From assembly GCA_046346665.1 (NCBI GenBank), contig JAXMHQ010000008.1, forward strand, positions 1-64,000: a stretch of DNA of 64,000 nt. Reading direction: 5' to 3'. Below the pieces are notes generated by a model that saw only the letters and a list, made by a program, of their open reading frames with translations, was not told the DNA's origin and made no database searches. The stretch comes from JAXMHQ01 sp046346665. Lineage in GTDB: Bacteria > Verrucomicrobiota > Verrucomicrobiia > Limisphaerales > JAXMHQ01. Each line of letters starts with the position of its first letter. Position 1 is the first letter of the stretch. Positions 42,021-51,249 of this stretch are shown piece by piece. Made by a program: the position numbers and the translations under genes.

Positions 42021-42185
42021 TCAGGCCGGCTCTTCAGTCAGCCAGTCTTTCAAGTGTAAGAATTCTTTGATTTTGCGTCGTTCGTATCGGTGTTTCAGGG
42101 CTTTCTTGGGCTGATGATCGGTTTTTCGGAAGGGATACTTGGGATCACGCACTGCTTCGTTGATCACATCCAGTGTCTTGGTCAT
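42021..42185 (-). CDS. Small basic protein of unknown function (54 residues)
   Basis: A 54-residue protein, MTKTLDVINEAVRDPKYPFR..., rich in Lys and Arg, with a Tyr-Glu-Arg-Arg helix near the end and an acidic tail. The ATG at 42185 has a good AAAGGA ribosome-binding site about 9 nt upstream, and the gene ends at a strong bidirectional terminator. Local GC is visibly lower than in neighbours. These features support a real gene, perhaps strongly expressed. It has no motif that I recognise. Nucleic-acid or ribosome binding would fit the charge pattern, but this is only a guess. Confidence 0.65.
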   Translation of the reverse strand: MTKTLDVINEAVRDPKYPFRKTDHQPKKALKHRYERRKIKEFLHLKDWLTEEPA

Positions 42186-42374
42186 AGCTCGATGTCCTTT
42201 CTCGAACACTAACCTAGCGTGAACGATGCCAACGGACACTCCAGATGCCCGGCGTCCCACTAATTGACATCTACCTTGTTCACGGCTTTAAGATAAGACT
42301 AGCACAGGTTTGATTTTGTTCAAAACCCGGGGGTTGTTTTGCCAACCCCGCCCGGAACTGCTTCAATATCCCCC

Positions 42375-43328
42375 ATGGCCAACCCGCCCATGCCTTCTGC
42401 CCCGACCTCCAAACAGGACATTGCCCCGGACATTTACCTCTACGGAATGACCGTGCTTTCGACCATTCACAAGCTGCGGGGCGCCATGCCGGAGACGGAT
42501 GGCTATGGCGAAATTGAGCAGTCCTGGCTCGTGCCGGGCGGCGAAACCATGAACGCCGCCATTGTCCTCTCGCAGCTCGGCGCCCGAACCGCCATCGGCG
42601 GTCCCTGGCTCGGCGCCGAGTCAGCCCCCGTCATCCGCCATTACGCCGAACGTTACGGAATCGATTGCTCGTCCGTCAGCTTCCACCCCGACTGGACCGG
42701 CGTGCGCGACCTGGTCCTCGTCGATCACCGGCATCGCACGGTTTTCGGCTGGTTCGGAAAGTTCTTCTCCACCCCGCCGCGCCGCTGGGATCCGCCCGAT
42801 GAACAGCTGTGCCGCGCGGCAGGAATCGTGTCGATCGATCCTTATTTCCAGGAGGACTCGGTTCGCGCGGCGGAGATCTGCGCCGCGGCCGGCCGGCCCT
42901 ATGTCACGATCGATTGTCCGGCGGACAGCCCCCTGCATCGCCACGCCGCGGCAACGGTGGTTTCGCGGGAGTTTCGACGCGGGCATTACCCGAATCGGCC
43001 GGAGGATGGGCTGATGGAGGAATACCGGTCCACGGCGGCCGGCCTGGTTGTCTTCAGCGCCGGGCAGGAACCGATACGATACGCGCGCAAGGATGGATCA
43101 GTTTCGTCGGCGCCACCGTTCCAGGTGGAGGTTCGAAGCACGCTGGGAGCCGGGGACGTGTTCCGGGCAGGCATTGTTTACGGACTCTACAAACGCATGA
43201 GTGACGCGGAGACCGTCCGGTTTGCGGCCGCCACCGCCGCCGTCGCCTGCACGCGGATGCCCATTGCGGATCATCCGCCCGCACTCGCGGAAATACAGGA
43301 ATTGTTGAGCAGGCGCGGAAGGAGTTAA
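42375..43328 (+). CDS. PfkB family carbohydrate kinase
   Basis: A 317-residue sugar/nucleoside kinase of the PfkB (ribokinase) family (PF00294). 'WLVPGGETMNAAIVLSQLGARTAIGGPWLG' is the N-terminal GG signature and 'VEVRSTLGAGDVFRAGIVYGL' the C-terminal one, with the catalytic Asp in GAGD. The usual 'DTTGAGD' Asp at the start is Ser here. The substrate cannot be predicted. ATG 42375 is chosen as the start near the conserved part. The stop codon is contained in the following octamer element. Confidence 0.85.
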   Translation: MANPPMPSAPTSKQDIAPDIYLYGMTVLSTIHKLRGAMPETDGYGEIEQSWLVPGGETMNAAIVLSQLGARTAIGGPWLGAESAPVIRHYAERYGIDCSSVSFHPDWTGVRDLVLVDHRHRTVFGWFGKFFSTPPRRWDPPDEQLCRAAGIVSIDPYFQEDSVRAAEICAAAGRPYVTIDCPADSPLHRHAAATVVSREFRRGHYPNRPEDGLMEEYRSTAAGLVVFSAGQEPIRYARKDGSVSSAPPFQVEVRSTLGAGDVFRAGIVYGLYKRMSDAETVRFAAATAAVACTRMPIADHPPALAEIQELLSRRGRS

Positions 43329-43411
43329 ACGGTTGAAGGGTTGAAAAGTTAAATCAGACGAACCCGCGCCTGCAGCACGATTCAACGGTTCAACGATTCA
43401 ACCATTCAACT
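43322..43411. repeat. Palindromic octamer-tandem element (GTTGAANN / NNTTCAAC)
   Basis: Left arm: GTTAAACG, GTTGAAGG, GTTGAAAA, GTTAAATC. Right arm: ATTCAACG, GTTCAACG, ATTCAACC, ATTCAACT. The period is exactly 8 in both. It fills the convergent gap between the PfkB gene and the metallo-hydrolase gene and contains the PfkB stop codon. Confidence 0.88.
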
Positions 43412-43416
43412 TCCAT

Positions 43417-44430
43417 TTACACAACCCACGGCCGGGCTGCCCACTCGAAATCCTTGCCGGCCGTCCGCACATGACCCAGGCCGGGGAACGGCAGGTGATA
43501 CGCCGAGACCGCCATGCGGTCGGACGCGAGTTGCTGGAAGAATTTGCGCCGGGTCGCGATGGCCTGCTTCGGGTCGGTGTCGAACGCCATGGTCCATTCG
43601 GGATGCGCGAACTGCAGCGCCCACGCGTGGACGATATCGCCGATCACCATGAGTTTGTCGTCGCCTTCGCTGACGAGGAACAGCGCATGACCGGGCGTGT
43701 GGCCGGGGGAAGCGATCAGCTCCACGTTGGACGCCACCTTGCCCGGTCCCTTGAGATCCAGCGCCGGCGACAGGTTGTTGAGCAAGCCCTTGATGGATGC
43801 CGCCGCCTGGGCGCGCATCTCCGGCGGCAGCCGGGTGCCCGACAGGTCCGGAGCGGCGCCCGTCCAGAAATCCACCTCCGTTTTGGACGCCACGATCCGC
43901 GCGGACGGAAACACCGGGTGATTCTCCTGGAGCAACCCCGCGATGTGATCCGGATGGGCGTGTGTGACGAAAACCGTTTTCACTTCACCCGGAGCGATGC
44001 CGATGCGCGCGAGCCCGGCAACGAGGCGCCCTGCGGAGGGCCCCATCGAACCTCCCGCGCCGCCGTCGAACAACTGCACACCGTCCGCGCTTTTCACGAC
44101 GAGCACATTCACGCTCAGCGCGAGATGGTCCGCGGGCAGGAATTGTTTCTGCAGCAGCGCATCGAGCTCGGCTGTGCCCGCCTCAGGCGCGAAAATGGGC
44201 TGGATTCCCGGGAACTGGATCGATCCATCATGGACGACGAAAGCTTCGCGCCCGCCCAGTTGGAACGGGTAAATTTCGGGGTCCGGCAACGTGCGCGCGC
44301 CGGGCGAGAGCGGCTTGGAGCCGGGCGCCGGATCGGGATCGGCCACGGCACGCGAAACGGCCAGCGATGCGGCGGCAAGGCCGAGGCCGGCCAGACCGCC
44401 CTGTTTGAAAAAGGATCGGCGATTGATCAT
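43417..44430 (-). CDS. Tat-exported MBL-fold metallo-hydrolase
   Basis: A 337-residue metallo-beta-lactamase-fold protein (PF00753). The N-terminus 'MINRRSFFKQGGLAGLGLAAASLAVSRA' is a twin-arginine signal (NRRSFFK). The metal site reads 'TVFVTHAHPDHIAGLL', with a further His in 'IASPGHTPGHALFL', Asp in 'LMVIGDIVHAW', and a late His in 'VSAYHLPFPGLGHV'. This is the order seen in lactonase/quorum-quenching-like and other exported MBL enzymes. The substrate is unknown. Export in folded form fits metal loading in the cytoplasm. Confidence 0.88.
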   Translation of the reverse strand: MINRRSFFKQGGLAGLGLAAASLAVSRAVADPDPAPGSKPLSPGARTLPDPEIYPFQLGGREAFVVHDGSIQFPGIQPIFAPEAGTAELDALLQKQFLPADHLALSVNVLVVKSADGVQLFDGGAGGSMGPSAGRLVAGLARIGIAPGEVKTVFVTHAHPDHIAGLLQENHPVFPSARIVASKTEVDFWTGAAPDLSGTRLPPEMRAQAAASIKGLLNNLSPALDLKGPGKVASNVELIASPGHTPGHALFLVSEGDDKLMVIGDIVHAWALQFAHPEWTMAFDTDPKQAIATRRKFFQQLASDRMAVSAYHLPFPGLGHVRTAGKDFEWAARPWVV

Positions 44431-44520
44431 AGGATTCGAATGGAACGAGGTTTTTCGGAATGCGGTAACCTGTAAAGCGCGCCGAAAGAAAGATCAAGCC
44501 CGGTTCTGGAAGAATGCAGG

Positions 44521-44692
44521 GACGGCGCATCTGAATCGCGGGTAGGGACGGCGCGCTGCGCCGTCCGCGCCGCGTCCAGCGGCGCAGCGTTGCAGAGGGC
44601 ATGCCAGGCGCCGTTCCGCTTTCCGCCCGCTGATACGCGGGCGGGGACGCCGCAGCGCGGCGTCCCTACCGTCTGAATTCCACGATCGCGGC
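44521..44692. repeat. ~170-bp palindromic repeat, copy 3 of 3
   Basis: Near-identical to 26601-26772 in the same orientation, from GACGGCGCATCTGAATCGCG to GTCTGAATTCCACGATCG. It lies between the metallo-hydrolase start and the GH127 stop on the minus strand. Confidence 0.85.
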
Positions 44693-44702
44693 TGCAGGAG
44701 TA

Positions 44703-46708
44703 TCAGAAATCCTGCCGCGCGGCTGTGGGATCCTCCGCCATCCAGACGGTCATGGGGCTGGCGCCGCGATTGTTCCAGGTGGCATACGGAATCGCGGTCA
44801 GACTTAATCCCTGCGACGGCGCCTTGCTGGCGGGATCGACGGGAACCCGCTTCGCATCCTGGATTTCGAGCACGGTCACTCCGCCCAGAAGCTCGGGACG
44901 CGGCACGACGCGGATGGAGGCGCCCGCCGGCAGCACCGCGTTCAACAGCCTGCCGGGATTATCGACGCCTTCGAGGCAGTAAACCACTGGTCCGCGTTCC
45001 AGCGCGACCAGGCCGCGGGTGGCCTGGATTTTCGGATTGCCCAGCACCCGGCGGACGGGCATCGCCATCGACAGGTCCACGCGGTCGCCCGGCTTCCAGG
45101 CGCGCGCCAGCCGGGCGTAACCGTCCACCACCGGCGCCGTCACAGGCTTGCCGTTGATGCTGATTTTCCAACTCGCAGGCGTTGCGTCTTCGTAATGGTA
45201 CAAATCCGACGGCAACGGTTTGCCGTTCACCCAGCCGGGAATGCGGAGGCAGAGGCAGAAGGTCTGCTCACGCTGGGGCGTGACGGTCAGGCGCACCTCG
45301 CCGCTCCACGGATAATCCGTGGACTGCAACACCGACACCTTTTGTCCGCGCAGCTCGGCTTTCGAATCGCTGGACGCATACAGGTTCACGAAAAGGTTCG
45401 TGTCCTGCACGGCGTAGGCGTAGCCGCCGAGCGAGGCGAGGAGCCGGAGCACATTCGGCGGGCAACAGGCGCAGCCGAACCACGGCGCGCGACCTGCCGT
45501 GCCGTGGTTGAATTTTGATTTGCCGTCCCATTCGAGCGGGTTCGGGTAGAAAAAGCGATCGCCGCTCAGCGAGACGCCGCTCAGGAAACCGTTGTAAAGC
45601 GTGCGTTCAAAAACGTCCATGTAACGCGCCTGCCCGCTCAGCAGGAACATGCGATGGTTCCAAAACAGGAATCCCACCGCCGCGCACGTTTCGTTGTAGC
45701 AGTTGTTGGGCAGCTCGTAATCGGCCCCGTAAGCTTCGCCATTCGCCAGGGCCCCCACCCGCCCGTGAGATGCACCTTGCAGCCGACTGCGTTGGTCCAG
45801 ATTTTCTGAATCGCGTCCAGGTAACGGCGGTCGCCTGTCAGCGCCGCCACATCCGCCATGCCGCTGTAAAGATAATTGGCCCGCACGGCGTGGCCGACGG
45901 CTTCCGACTGCTCCACCACTGGGATATGATTCTGATTGTAAGTGTTCCCACCGGGGGCGCCGCGGAATTCCAGAAACAGCCGCGCCAATGCCAGCCAGCG
46001 CGGGTCGCCCGTCGCCCGGTACAATTTCACCAGCCCCATTTCAATCACCTCGTGCCCCGGCGGAATCCGGTTCTTGCCATCGCCGAAATCCGACTGCACC
46101 AGGTTCGCGCTGCGCAGGCACACGTCCAGCAACTCCCGCGATCCCGTCGCCTGGTAATGCGCCGCGCCCGCCTCATACAGATGCCCCAGGTCGTACAGCT
46201 CATGGCTCAATATCGGGTCCTTTTCCCACCGATTGGTCCCGATCCACTCATGCGCCGGGCTGTCCGGATGCATCGTCCGCCACGTGTACAAATAACCGTC
46301 CGGCTCCTGCGCGGCCGCCACCTGCCGGATGAACCCGTCCGCCTGCGCCGCAATCGCCGGATCCGGCTTCACGCTCAGGCAAAACGACGCCCCCTCCAGC
46401 ACCTTGTAAACATCCGAGTCGTCGAAAGGATAAATCGTCACCGGCTTGTTCTGGAAATTCGTTTCGCCCGACCGCCGCCGCAGCAGCGTCTCGGCCGCGA
46501 GATCGAAATTTTGAAGTCGCTTCGACGATACGCACTGCGCCATCGCGAACGGCAGCGTCACGGTGGCGTTGGTCGACTGCCGCTGCTGCCACATGCCGCC
46601 CGTGAAATGCACGTCCGTGAACGGCACCGGTTGCACCGGGTAATCCGCCGAAGCCGCACCCGCCGGCGCCGGAACCAGCGCCGCCATTAGCATCCAAACA
46701 ATTTTCAT
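44703..46708 (-). pseudogene. Exported GH127 (beta-L-arabinofuranosidase, DUF1680) family protein, frameshifted
   Basis: Two overlapping frames make one GH127 protein (PF07944). The N-terminal frame (46708 to about 45757) begins with a signal peptide (MKIVWMLMAALVPAPAGA) and holds 'PVPFTDVHFTGGMWQQRQ', 'FDDSDVYKVLEGA' and 'DPILSHELYDLGHLYEAG'. The second frame (to 44703) holds 'DYELPNNCYNETCAAVGFLFWNHRMF' and 'GCACCPPNVLRLLASLGGYAY'. The ETC and CC residues match the zinc ligands and nucleophilic Cys of the family. The join needs one extra G in 'GGGCGGG-TGGGGG' near 45757, which restores HLTGG-VGALANGEA. The enzyme releases beta-L-arabinofuranose from plant glycans. It starts within the prmA stop (ATGA overlap). 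Confidence 0.82.
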
Positions 46709-47604
46709 GTCACTTTTCGACGAAACACTCCCGAACGCCATTCACGCTGTGTCCTTGCCCGCACCCGCCGGAAACCCGCGCGACGGTAAACGCGTTCGAC
46801 GGCATCGAATTCCTTCGCCAGGATCCCCGCCAAAACGAGCCGCCCGCCCGGTTTCACTTGCGCCGAAATCCGGCGGCATTCCGAAATCAACAGCGGCGAA
46901 ATCAAATTGGCGCAAACCAGGTCGAACGTTTTCTTCGGCCTCAACGGCAGCCGCGTCACATCCGCCCGCCGGCATCGCACCTTCCCCTCCACCCGGTTCC
47001 GACGCGAATTCCCAACGGTCGTCCGCACGCAGTCCGGATCGAAATCAAACGCCTCCACCGGTTGAAATCCAAGTTTGGCGGCCGCAATCGCCAGAATTCC
47101 CGAACCGGTGCCGATGTCCAGAAACGATCCCGGACCGCGGCGCGCCCGGGCGATTTCCGACAGGCAAAACGACGTGGTCGGGTGATGGCCCGTCCCGAAG
47201 CTGAGCCCGGGATCCAGCACCACCACGGCCCGGCCTTTCGCGGCGCGGCGCCGGATCCATCCGGGCCGGACGAGAAGCCGCCGCCCGATTTCGAGCGGAT
47301 GAAAATGGCGTTTCCAGGAATCGGCCCAGTTTTGAGGCTTGAGCCGGCGTTCGACGATTCGCGCAGGCCGGGTCTGCAGCCCGCAGGATCGGAGCCGGCG
47401 CAGTTCGCGGCGCAGCGCGGCCGGCAATTCCGGCCGGCGCCGGACCAGGAAAACCGAGATCGTGGGCACGCCGGTTTCGGCGTCGGTATAGACCGAAGCC
47501 TGCTGGCCGGCCAGCGCGGAGAGCAATTCCACCGCGGCTTCCTCCGCCTCGGGATGGACGGTGGCGGCAATCTGCCAGAGCGGGATTTTTTTCATCCGAA
47601 CCAT
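46705..47604 (-). CDS. prmA: Ribosomal protein L11 methyltransferase
   Basis: A 299-residue SAM-dependent methyltransferase of the PrmA family (PF06325). After an N-terminal L11-binding domain comes 'VVLDPGLSFGTGHHPTTSFCLSEIA', the hallmark 'FGTGxHxTT' segment. The SAM site follows: 'FLDIGTGSGILAIAAAKLGF', 'EAFDFDPDCVRTTVGN' and 'FDLVCANLISPLL' (the NI/NL-P motif). It methylates L11 in the cytosol. The start is 47604 or 47595. It is 12 nt downstream of rph and overlaps the GH127 gene by 4 nt, so rph-prmA-GH127 appear to be one transcription unit. Confidence 0.92.
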   Translation of the reverse strand: MVRMKKIPLWQIAATVHPEAEEAAVELLSALAGQQASVYTDAETGVPTISVFLVRRRPELPAALRRELRRLRSCGLQTRPARIVERRLKPQNWADSWKRHFHPLEIGRRLLVRPGWIRRRAAKGRAVVVLDPGLSFGTGHHPTTSFCLSEIARARRGPGSFLDIGTGSGILAIAAAKLGFQPVEAFDFDPDCVRTTVGNSRRNRVEGKVRCRRADVTRLPLRPKKTFDLVCANLISPLLISECRRISAQVKPGGRLVLAGILAKEFDAVERVYRRAGFRRVRARTQREWRSGVFRRKVT

Positions 47605-47616
47605 CGACGGGCGCGG

Positions 47617-48366
47617 TCAGGCCAGCGCGGATTGCTGGGCGATCAGCAGCGCGCGAATGCCGGTCTTGCCCAACGCCAGCAGCGAGGCCAGTTCGGTTTC
47701 GCTGAACGTGGCCTCCTCCCCGGTGCCCTGGAGTTCGATGAATTCGCCGGCGGAATTCATCACGAGATTGAAATCGACCGACGCGGCCGCGTCCTCGGTG
47801 TAGCACAAATCGAGCATGGGCACTCCGCCGACAATGCCGACGCTGACGGCGGCGATGGCGTGCAGCATGGGGCTCTGCGACAATTTGCCTTCCGCCTGCA
47901 GACGCTTGACCGCGAGCGACAGCGCCACGAAGGAACCCGTGATCGCCGCCGTGCGCGTGCCGCCGTCGGCCTGCAACACGTCGCAATCCACCCAGATCGT
48001 CCGGCTGCCGATGGCCTCGAGATTGATCGCGGAACGCATGGCGCGGCCGATGAGGCGCTGGATCTCCTGGGAGCGCCCGTCGATCTTGCCCTTGGTGCTC
48101 TCGCGCGCTTTGCGCTGGTGCGTGGAATACGGGAGCATGGAGTATTCGGCCGTGATCCAGCCGCCGGTGACGCCCTGCTCCTTCATCCAGCGCGGGACGG
48201 TTTCCTCAACGGTGACGCCGCAAATCACCCGCGTGTTGCCCCATTCGATCAGCGTGGAACCGGTCGCGTGCGGGGCGATCCCGTTTTGAAATCGAATCGG
48301 CCGAAGCTGCCCGGCCAGGCGGCCGTCGGAACGCGCGGAAGATTGAGAGTCGCCCATGGGCGCCAT
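47617..48366 (-). CDS. rph: Ribonuclease PH
   Basis: A 249-residue phosphorolytic exoribonuclease that trims tRNA 3' ends (PF01138). Clear motifs are 'GSTLIEWGNTRVICGVTVEE', 'GWITAEYSMLPYSTHQRKARE', 'EIQRLIGRAMRSAINLEAIGSRTIWVDCDVLQADGGTRTAAITG' and 'LDLCYTEDAAASVDFNLVMNSAGEFIELQGTGE'. This contains the phosphate-binding Arg residues and the catalytic acidic residues. The ATG at 48366 is preferred to a TTG at 48393. It begins an operon with prmA and GH127. Confidence 0.95.
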   Translation of the reverse strand: MAPMGDSQSSARSDGRLAGQLRPIRFQNGIAPHATGSTLIEWGNTRVICGVTVEETVPRWMKEQGVTGGWITAEYSMLPYSTHQRKARESTKGKIDGRSQEIQRLIGRAMRSAINLEAIGSRTIWVDCDVLQADGGTRTAAITGSFVALSLAVKRLQAEGKLSQSPMLHAIAAVSVGIVGGVPMLDLCYTEDAAASVDFNLVMNSAGEFIELQGTGEEATFSETELASLLALGKTGIRALLIAQQSALA

Positions 48367-48420
48367 GCTAGGAGAGCCCGCTGCCGGAATCAATGTTTGT
48401 TACTCGACCCGCATCGACCC

Positions 48421-48641
48421 GTAGCCGCAAACGTGAGATTGCGGTCCCCCGTCTAGACGTAGGAGTCGAGGTAACGAGACTCCATCTCGAACCCGACACC
48501 GGGCGGCTTCGAAGAGCGGGAGCCAACAGTCAGAGTCTCCTCACGTCGACCCCCACTTTATCCAGACTCCCCGTAGCCGCAATCGTGAGATTGCGGTGCC
48601 TTTTTTCACCCCACCCACCGTGATCTGACGATCTCGGCTAC
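48421..48641. repeat. Composite repeat: REP-like unit, TAGGAGTCGA palindrome, REP-like units
   Basis: Order: GTAGCCGC REP-like unit (48421), TAGGAGTCGAGGTAACGAGA... palindrome closing with GAGTCTCCTCACGTCGAC, then another GTAGCCGC unit (about 48571) and a degenerate facing copy (about 48618-48641). This is the same order as in each unit of the array at 53078. It lies in the divergent gap between rph and lysS. Confidence 0.8.
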
Positions 48642-48697
48642 GTTCGGATTGGTTGGACTTTGCGCCTCTGCTGGTGTTTTATTGGCGGCTGACTTCT

Positions 48698-50503
48698 ATG
48701 GAACAACAACAGCCACCGCCGGTGGATTCATTGATCGAGCAGCGCAAGGCGAAGCTGGCCGCCCTGCGCGCCCGGGGCATCGACCCGTTTCAAAACAAGT
48801 TCACCCCGGGCGAATCCTGCGCCGCCGCCCGCGCCCAGTACACCGAGGGCCGCGAAGTCGCCGTCGCCGGCCGCATCACCGCCCACCGCGACATGGGCAA
48901 AAGCATGTTCATCGATGTCCGGGACCAGTCCGGCCGGATCCAGGTTTACGCGCAGAAAAATGTGCTGGGCGACGAACAATTCGACATCTTCCGGCACCTC
49001 GATCTCGGCGATTTCATCGGCGCCTCCGGCCCGCTGTTCACGACCAAGACCGGCGAGATTTCAATCAAGCTGACAAAATTCACCATCCTCGCCAAGGCGC
49101 TCCGGCCGCCGCCGGCGAAGTATTACGGGCTCGAAGACACCGAGACGCGCTACCGCCAGCGTTACCTCGACCTGATCGCCAACCCGGCCGTGAAGGACGT
49201 GTTCCTCATGCGCAGCGAGATCGTGCGCGAGATCCGGAATTTCCTGCATGACCGGGGATTCGTGGAAGTGGAGACGCCGATGATGCAGGCGATCCCCGGC
49301 GGCGCGGCCGCGCAACCGTTCGTCACGCATCACAACGCGCTCGGGTCGAATTTCTACCTGCGCATCGCCCTGGAACTCCCGCTCAAGCGCATGCTCGTGG
49401 GCGGGGTCGACCGCGTGTTTGAAATCGGCCGCGTGTTCCGCAACGAAGGACTTTCGCGGCGCCACAACCCCGAGTTCACCATGCTCGAGGCCTACCAGGC
49501 GTTCGGCGATTACGAGAGCATGATGGAACTGGTCCAGGGCCTCGTGTGCCACGTCGCGGAAAACGTCGTCGACCGGCTCGTCATCGAACATAACCAGGAC
49601 GAACCGCTCAAACAGGCCTTGCGCAATGCGCTCCGGGAACTCGACGACGTCTCCACGCACATGACGGGGACGCTCCTGAAATCCGTTCCGCCCGAAGTGG
49701 CCGGACAGTTCGTCAAGGACATCGGCAAAGCCCGCGCCGCCCTCGCGGGACTCGAGGAACAGGCCGGCACCCAGCCCGCCGCCGCCCTCGCGCAGAACGC
49801 CATCGGCGCCCTGCTCGTCGCCATCGGCACGCTCGGGGTTCACAAGATCAATTTATCCGCCGGCAACAAGCCGCCCGAGGAATCGCTCGCCGCGGCGGCG
49901 CACCGCTTCGATGCCGCCGTCCGAACCTTCGAACGATTGTCCAAGCCGAAAGTCATCGACCTCACGCCGCCCTGGCGCCGCGTGAAATACAAGGACCTGG
50001 TCCGCGAAGTGGCCGGGGCGGACTGGTTTGATGTCACGCCCGCCGAGCGCCGCCGCCGCGCAATCGAAGACCTCAAGCTCGCCGGCGATATCGCGGCCGG
50101 TTACGAGGATTTTGAAGTGACCGGCGCCGTGTTTGAAAAACTCGTCGAGCCCACGCTGATCCAGCCGACCTTCGTCACCCACCTGCCAAAGGAACTCGTG
50201 CCCCTGGCGAAACTTTCACCCGAAGACCCGAGCACCGTCGAGGTGTTCGAATGCTGCATCAACGGACAGGAAATCGCGCCCGCTTACACGGAACAAAACG
50301 ATCCGATCGCCCAGCGCGAACGCCTGGAACACCAGGCCGGCGGCGAGCAGCAGAAGCTGGACGAGGATTTTCTCGTCGCGCTGGAGCACGGCATGCCCCC
50401 GGCCGGCGGCATGGGCATGGGCATCGACCGACTTTGCATGATGCTGCTCGGACAGGAAAGCATCCGCGACGTGATCCTATTCCCGCAGTTGAAGCCCAAA
50501 TAG
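48698..50503 (+). CDS. lysS: Lysyl-tRNA synthetase (class II) with a large internal insertion
   Basis: A 601-residue synthetase (usual length about 490-520). The OB-fold tRNA-binding domain has 'VAGRITAHRDMGKSMFIDVRDQSGRIQVY'. Class II motifs are visible: 'NFLHDRGFVEVETPMMQAIPGGA' (motif 1), 'VFEIGRVFRNEGLSRRHNPEFTMLEAYQA' (motif 2), and 'GMGMGIDRLCMMLLGQESIRDVILFPQ' (motif 3). Between 'GDYESMMELVQGLV' and 'DLTPPWRRVKYKDLV' about 145 residues occur where about 33 are usual; the extra ~110 residues (roughly 290-415) are helical, Ala/Leu-rich and full of acidic pairs. The ATG at 48698 is preferred to one at 48653. Confidence 0.94.
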   Translation: MEQQQPPPVDSLIEQRKAKLAALRARGIDPFQNKFTPGESCAAARAQYTEGREVAVAGRITAHRDMGKSMFIDVRDQSGRIQVYAQKNVLGDEQFDIFRHLDLGDFIGASGPLFTTKTGEISIKLTKFTILAKALRPPPAKYYGLEDTETRYRQRYLDLIANPAVKDVFLMRSEIVREIRNFLHDRGFVEVETPMMQAIPGGAAAQPFVTHHNALGSNFYLRIALELPLKRMLVGGVDRVFEIGRVFRNEGLSRRHNPEFTMLEAYQAFGDYESMMELVQGLVCHVAENVVDRLVIEHNQDEPLKQALRNALRELDDVSTHMTGTLLKSVPPEVAGQFVKDIGKARAALAGLEEQAGTQPAAALAQNAIGALLVAIGTLGVHKINLSAGNKPPEESLAAAAHRFDAAVRTFERLSKPKVIDLTPPWRRVKYKDLVREVAGADWFDVTPAERRRRAIEDLKLAGDIAAGYEDFEVTGAVFEKLVEPTLIQPTFVTHLPKELVPLAKLSPEDPSTVEVFECCINGQEIAPAYTEQNDPIAQRERLEHQAGGEQQKLDEDFLVALEHGMPPAGGMGMGIDRLCMMLLGQESIRDVILFPQLKPK

Positions 50504-50510
50504 AGGCGGG

Positions 50511-50681
50511 TGGGGCGAGAGTCCGTCGAGCCCAGACAAGTGGCTTACTGGATTTTTGGATACTTGGATAAATGGGCAGAACGTTGCGAGCGAGCCATCC
50601 TTGATAATTGCCTCAAAAAGCATCCACAGATTTCACAGATAATTTGCGTTCATCTGGGAAATCTGCGGACAAAGCTATTCC
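50511..50681. repeat. Partial GGTGGGGCGAGA palindrome and CACAGATT nonamer element
   Basis: A truncated left end of the 34299/41810 element (GGTGGGGCGAGAGTCCGTCG) lies directly after the lysS stop. A short nonamer palindrome follows at about 50624-50672 (CCACAGATT, TCACAGATA against TTCATCTGG, AAATCTGCGG). Both sit in the convergent gap before the small minus-strand gene. Confidence 0.6.
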
Positions 50682-51004
50682 GAACTCCCGGAATCCGTTG
50701 AACCCGATCCCGACTGGCGCAGCGAGGCGACGGCCCTGCGCGCGGCGGCGACGTCGCCGTTTTGAAACGCGGTCTGGAGCGCGAGCGCATCCGCGGTCTG
50801 CGTCAGCGGTGCGGCGCTCGAGCCGGCATCCCCCCGCGTATCGGGCGCCAGCAGGTCGGACGTGGCCAGCGAAGCGAAGGAAAACTCCGCCGCATCGCGC
50901 CCCGGGGGCTCCGGATTCATACCCTGCAACAGCCGCGGAACGGCGTTCAGGACGGTCATCATTTTAGCGTCGGCGACCTGGGCCGCCACGCTGGAAACAC
51001 TCAT
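50675..51004 (-). CDS. Hypothetical protein (109 residues)
   Basis: A 109-residue protein beginning 'MSVSSVAAQVADAKMMTVLNAVPRLLQGMNPEPP', rich in Ala, Ser and Asp, with an Ala-rich helix ('QTAFQNGDVAAARRAVASLRQSG') and a Ser/Gly tail. No signal peptide or known domain is recognised. The early 'AKMMTVLNAVPRLLQ' resembles small Planctomycetota/Verrucomicrobiota proteins of the putative-motility type, but not clearly enough to name. It ends against lysS across a repeat and has no strong ribosome-binding site. Confidence 0.5.
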   Translation of the reverse strand: MSVSSVAAQVADAKMMTVLNAVPRLLQGMNPEPPGRDAAEFSFASLATSDLLAPDTRGDAGSSAAPLTQTADALALQTAFQNGDVAAARRAVASLRQSGSGSTDSGSSE

Positions 51005-51249
51005 AACGTCTCAATTCAGATCAGCATTACCCACTGATCAAATTGCCCGTTTCATGGATTCCCCGGCAGTTTGAATCCTGCCACCGTGTCTTTCGCCCCT
51101 TTCAATTCCCGTATCGGCACAATTCCCCGCAACTCCGGTGCCAACAGGCCGCCGGATGAAAGCAAAGCCAGCCACAACGATAAAGATGCCCCGAGCCGCT
51201 CATGGACATTCACGCAGGTGTTTGGTAGCGTTCGCTCATTGTCAAAAAC

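Noticed and set aside
51050..51090. tRNA T-arm-like sequence (GGCAG-TTTGAATC-CTGCC)
   Set aside because: The loop is 8 nt, and no acceptor, D- or anticodon arms fit around it.
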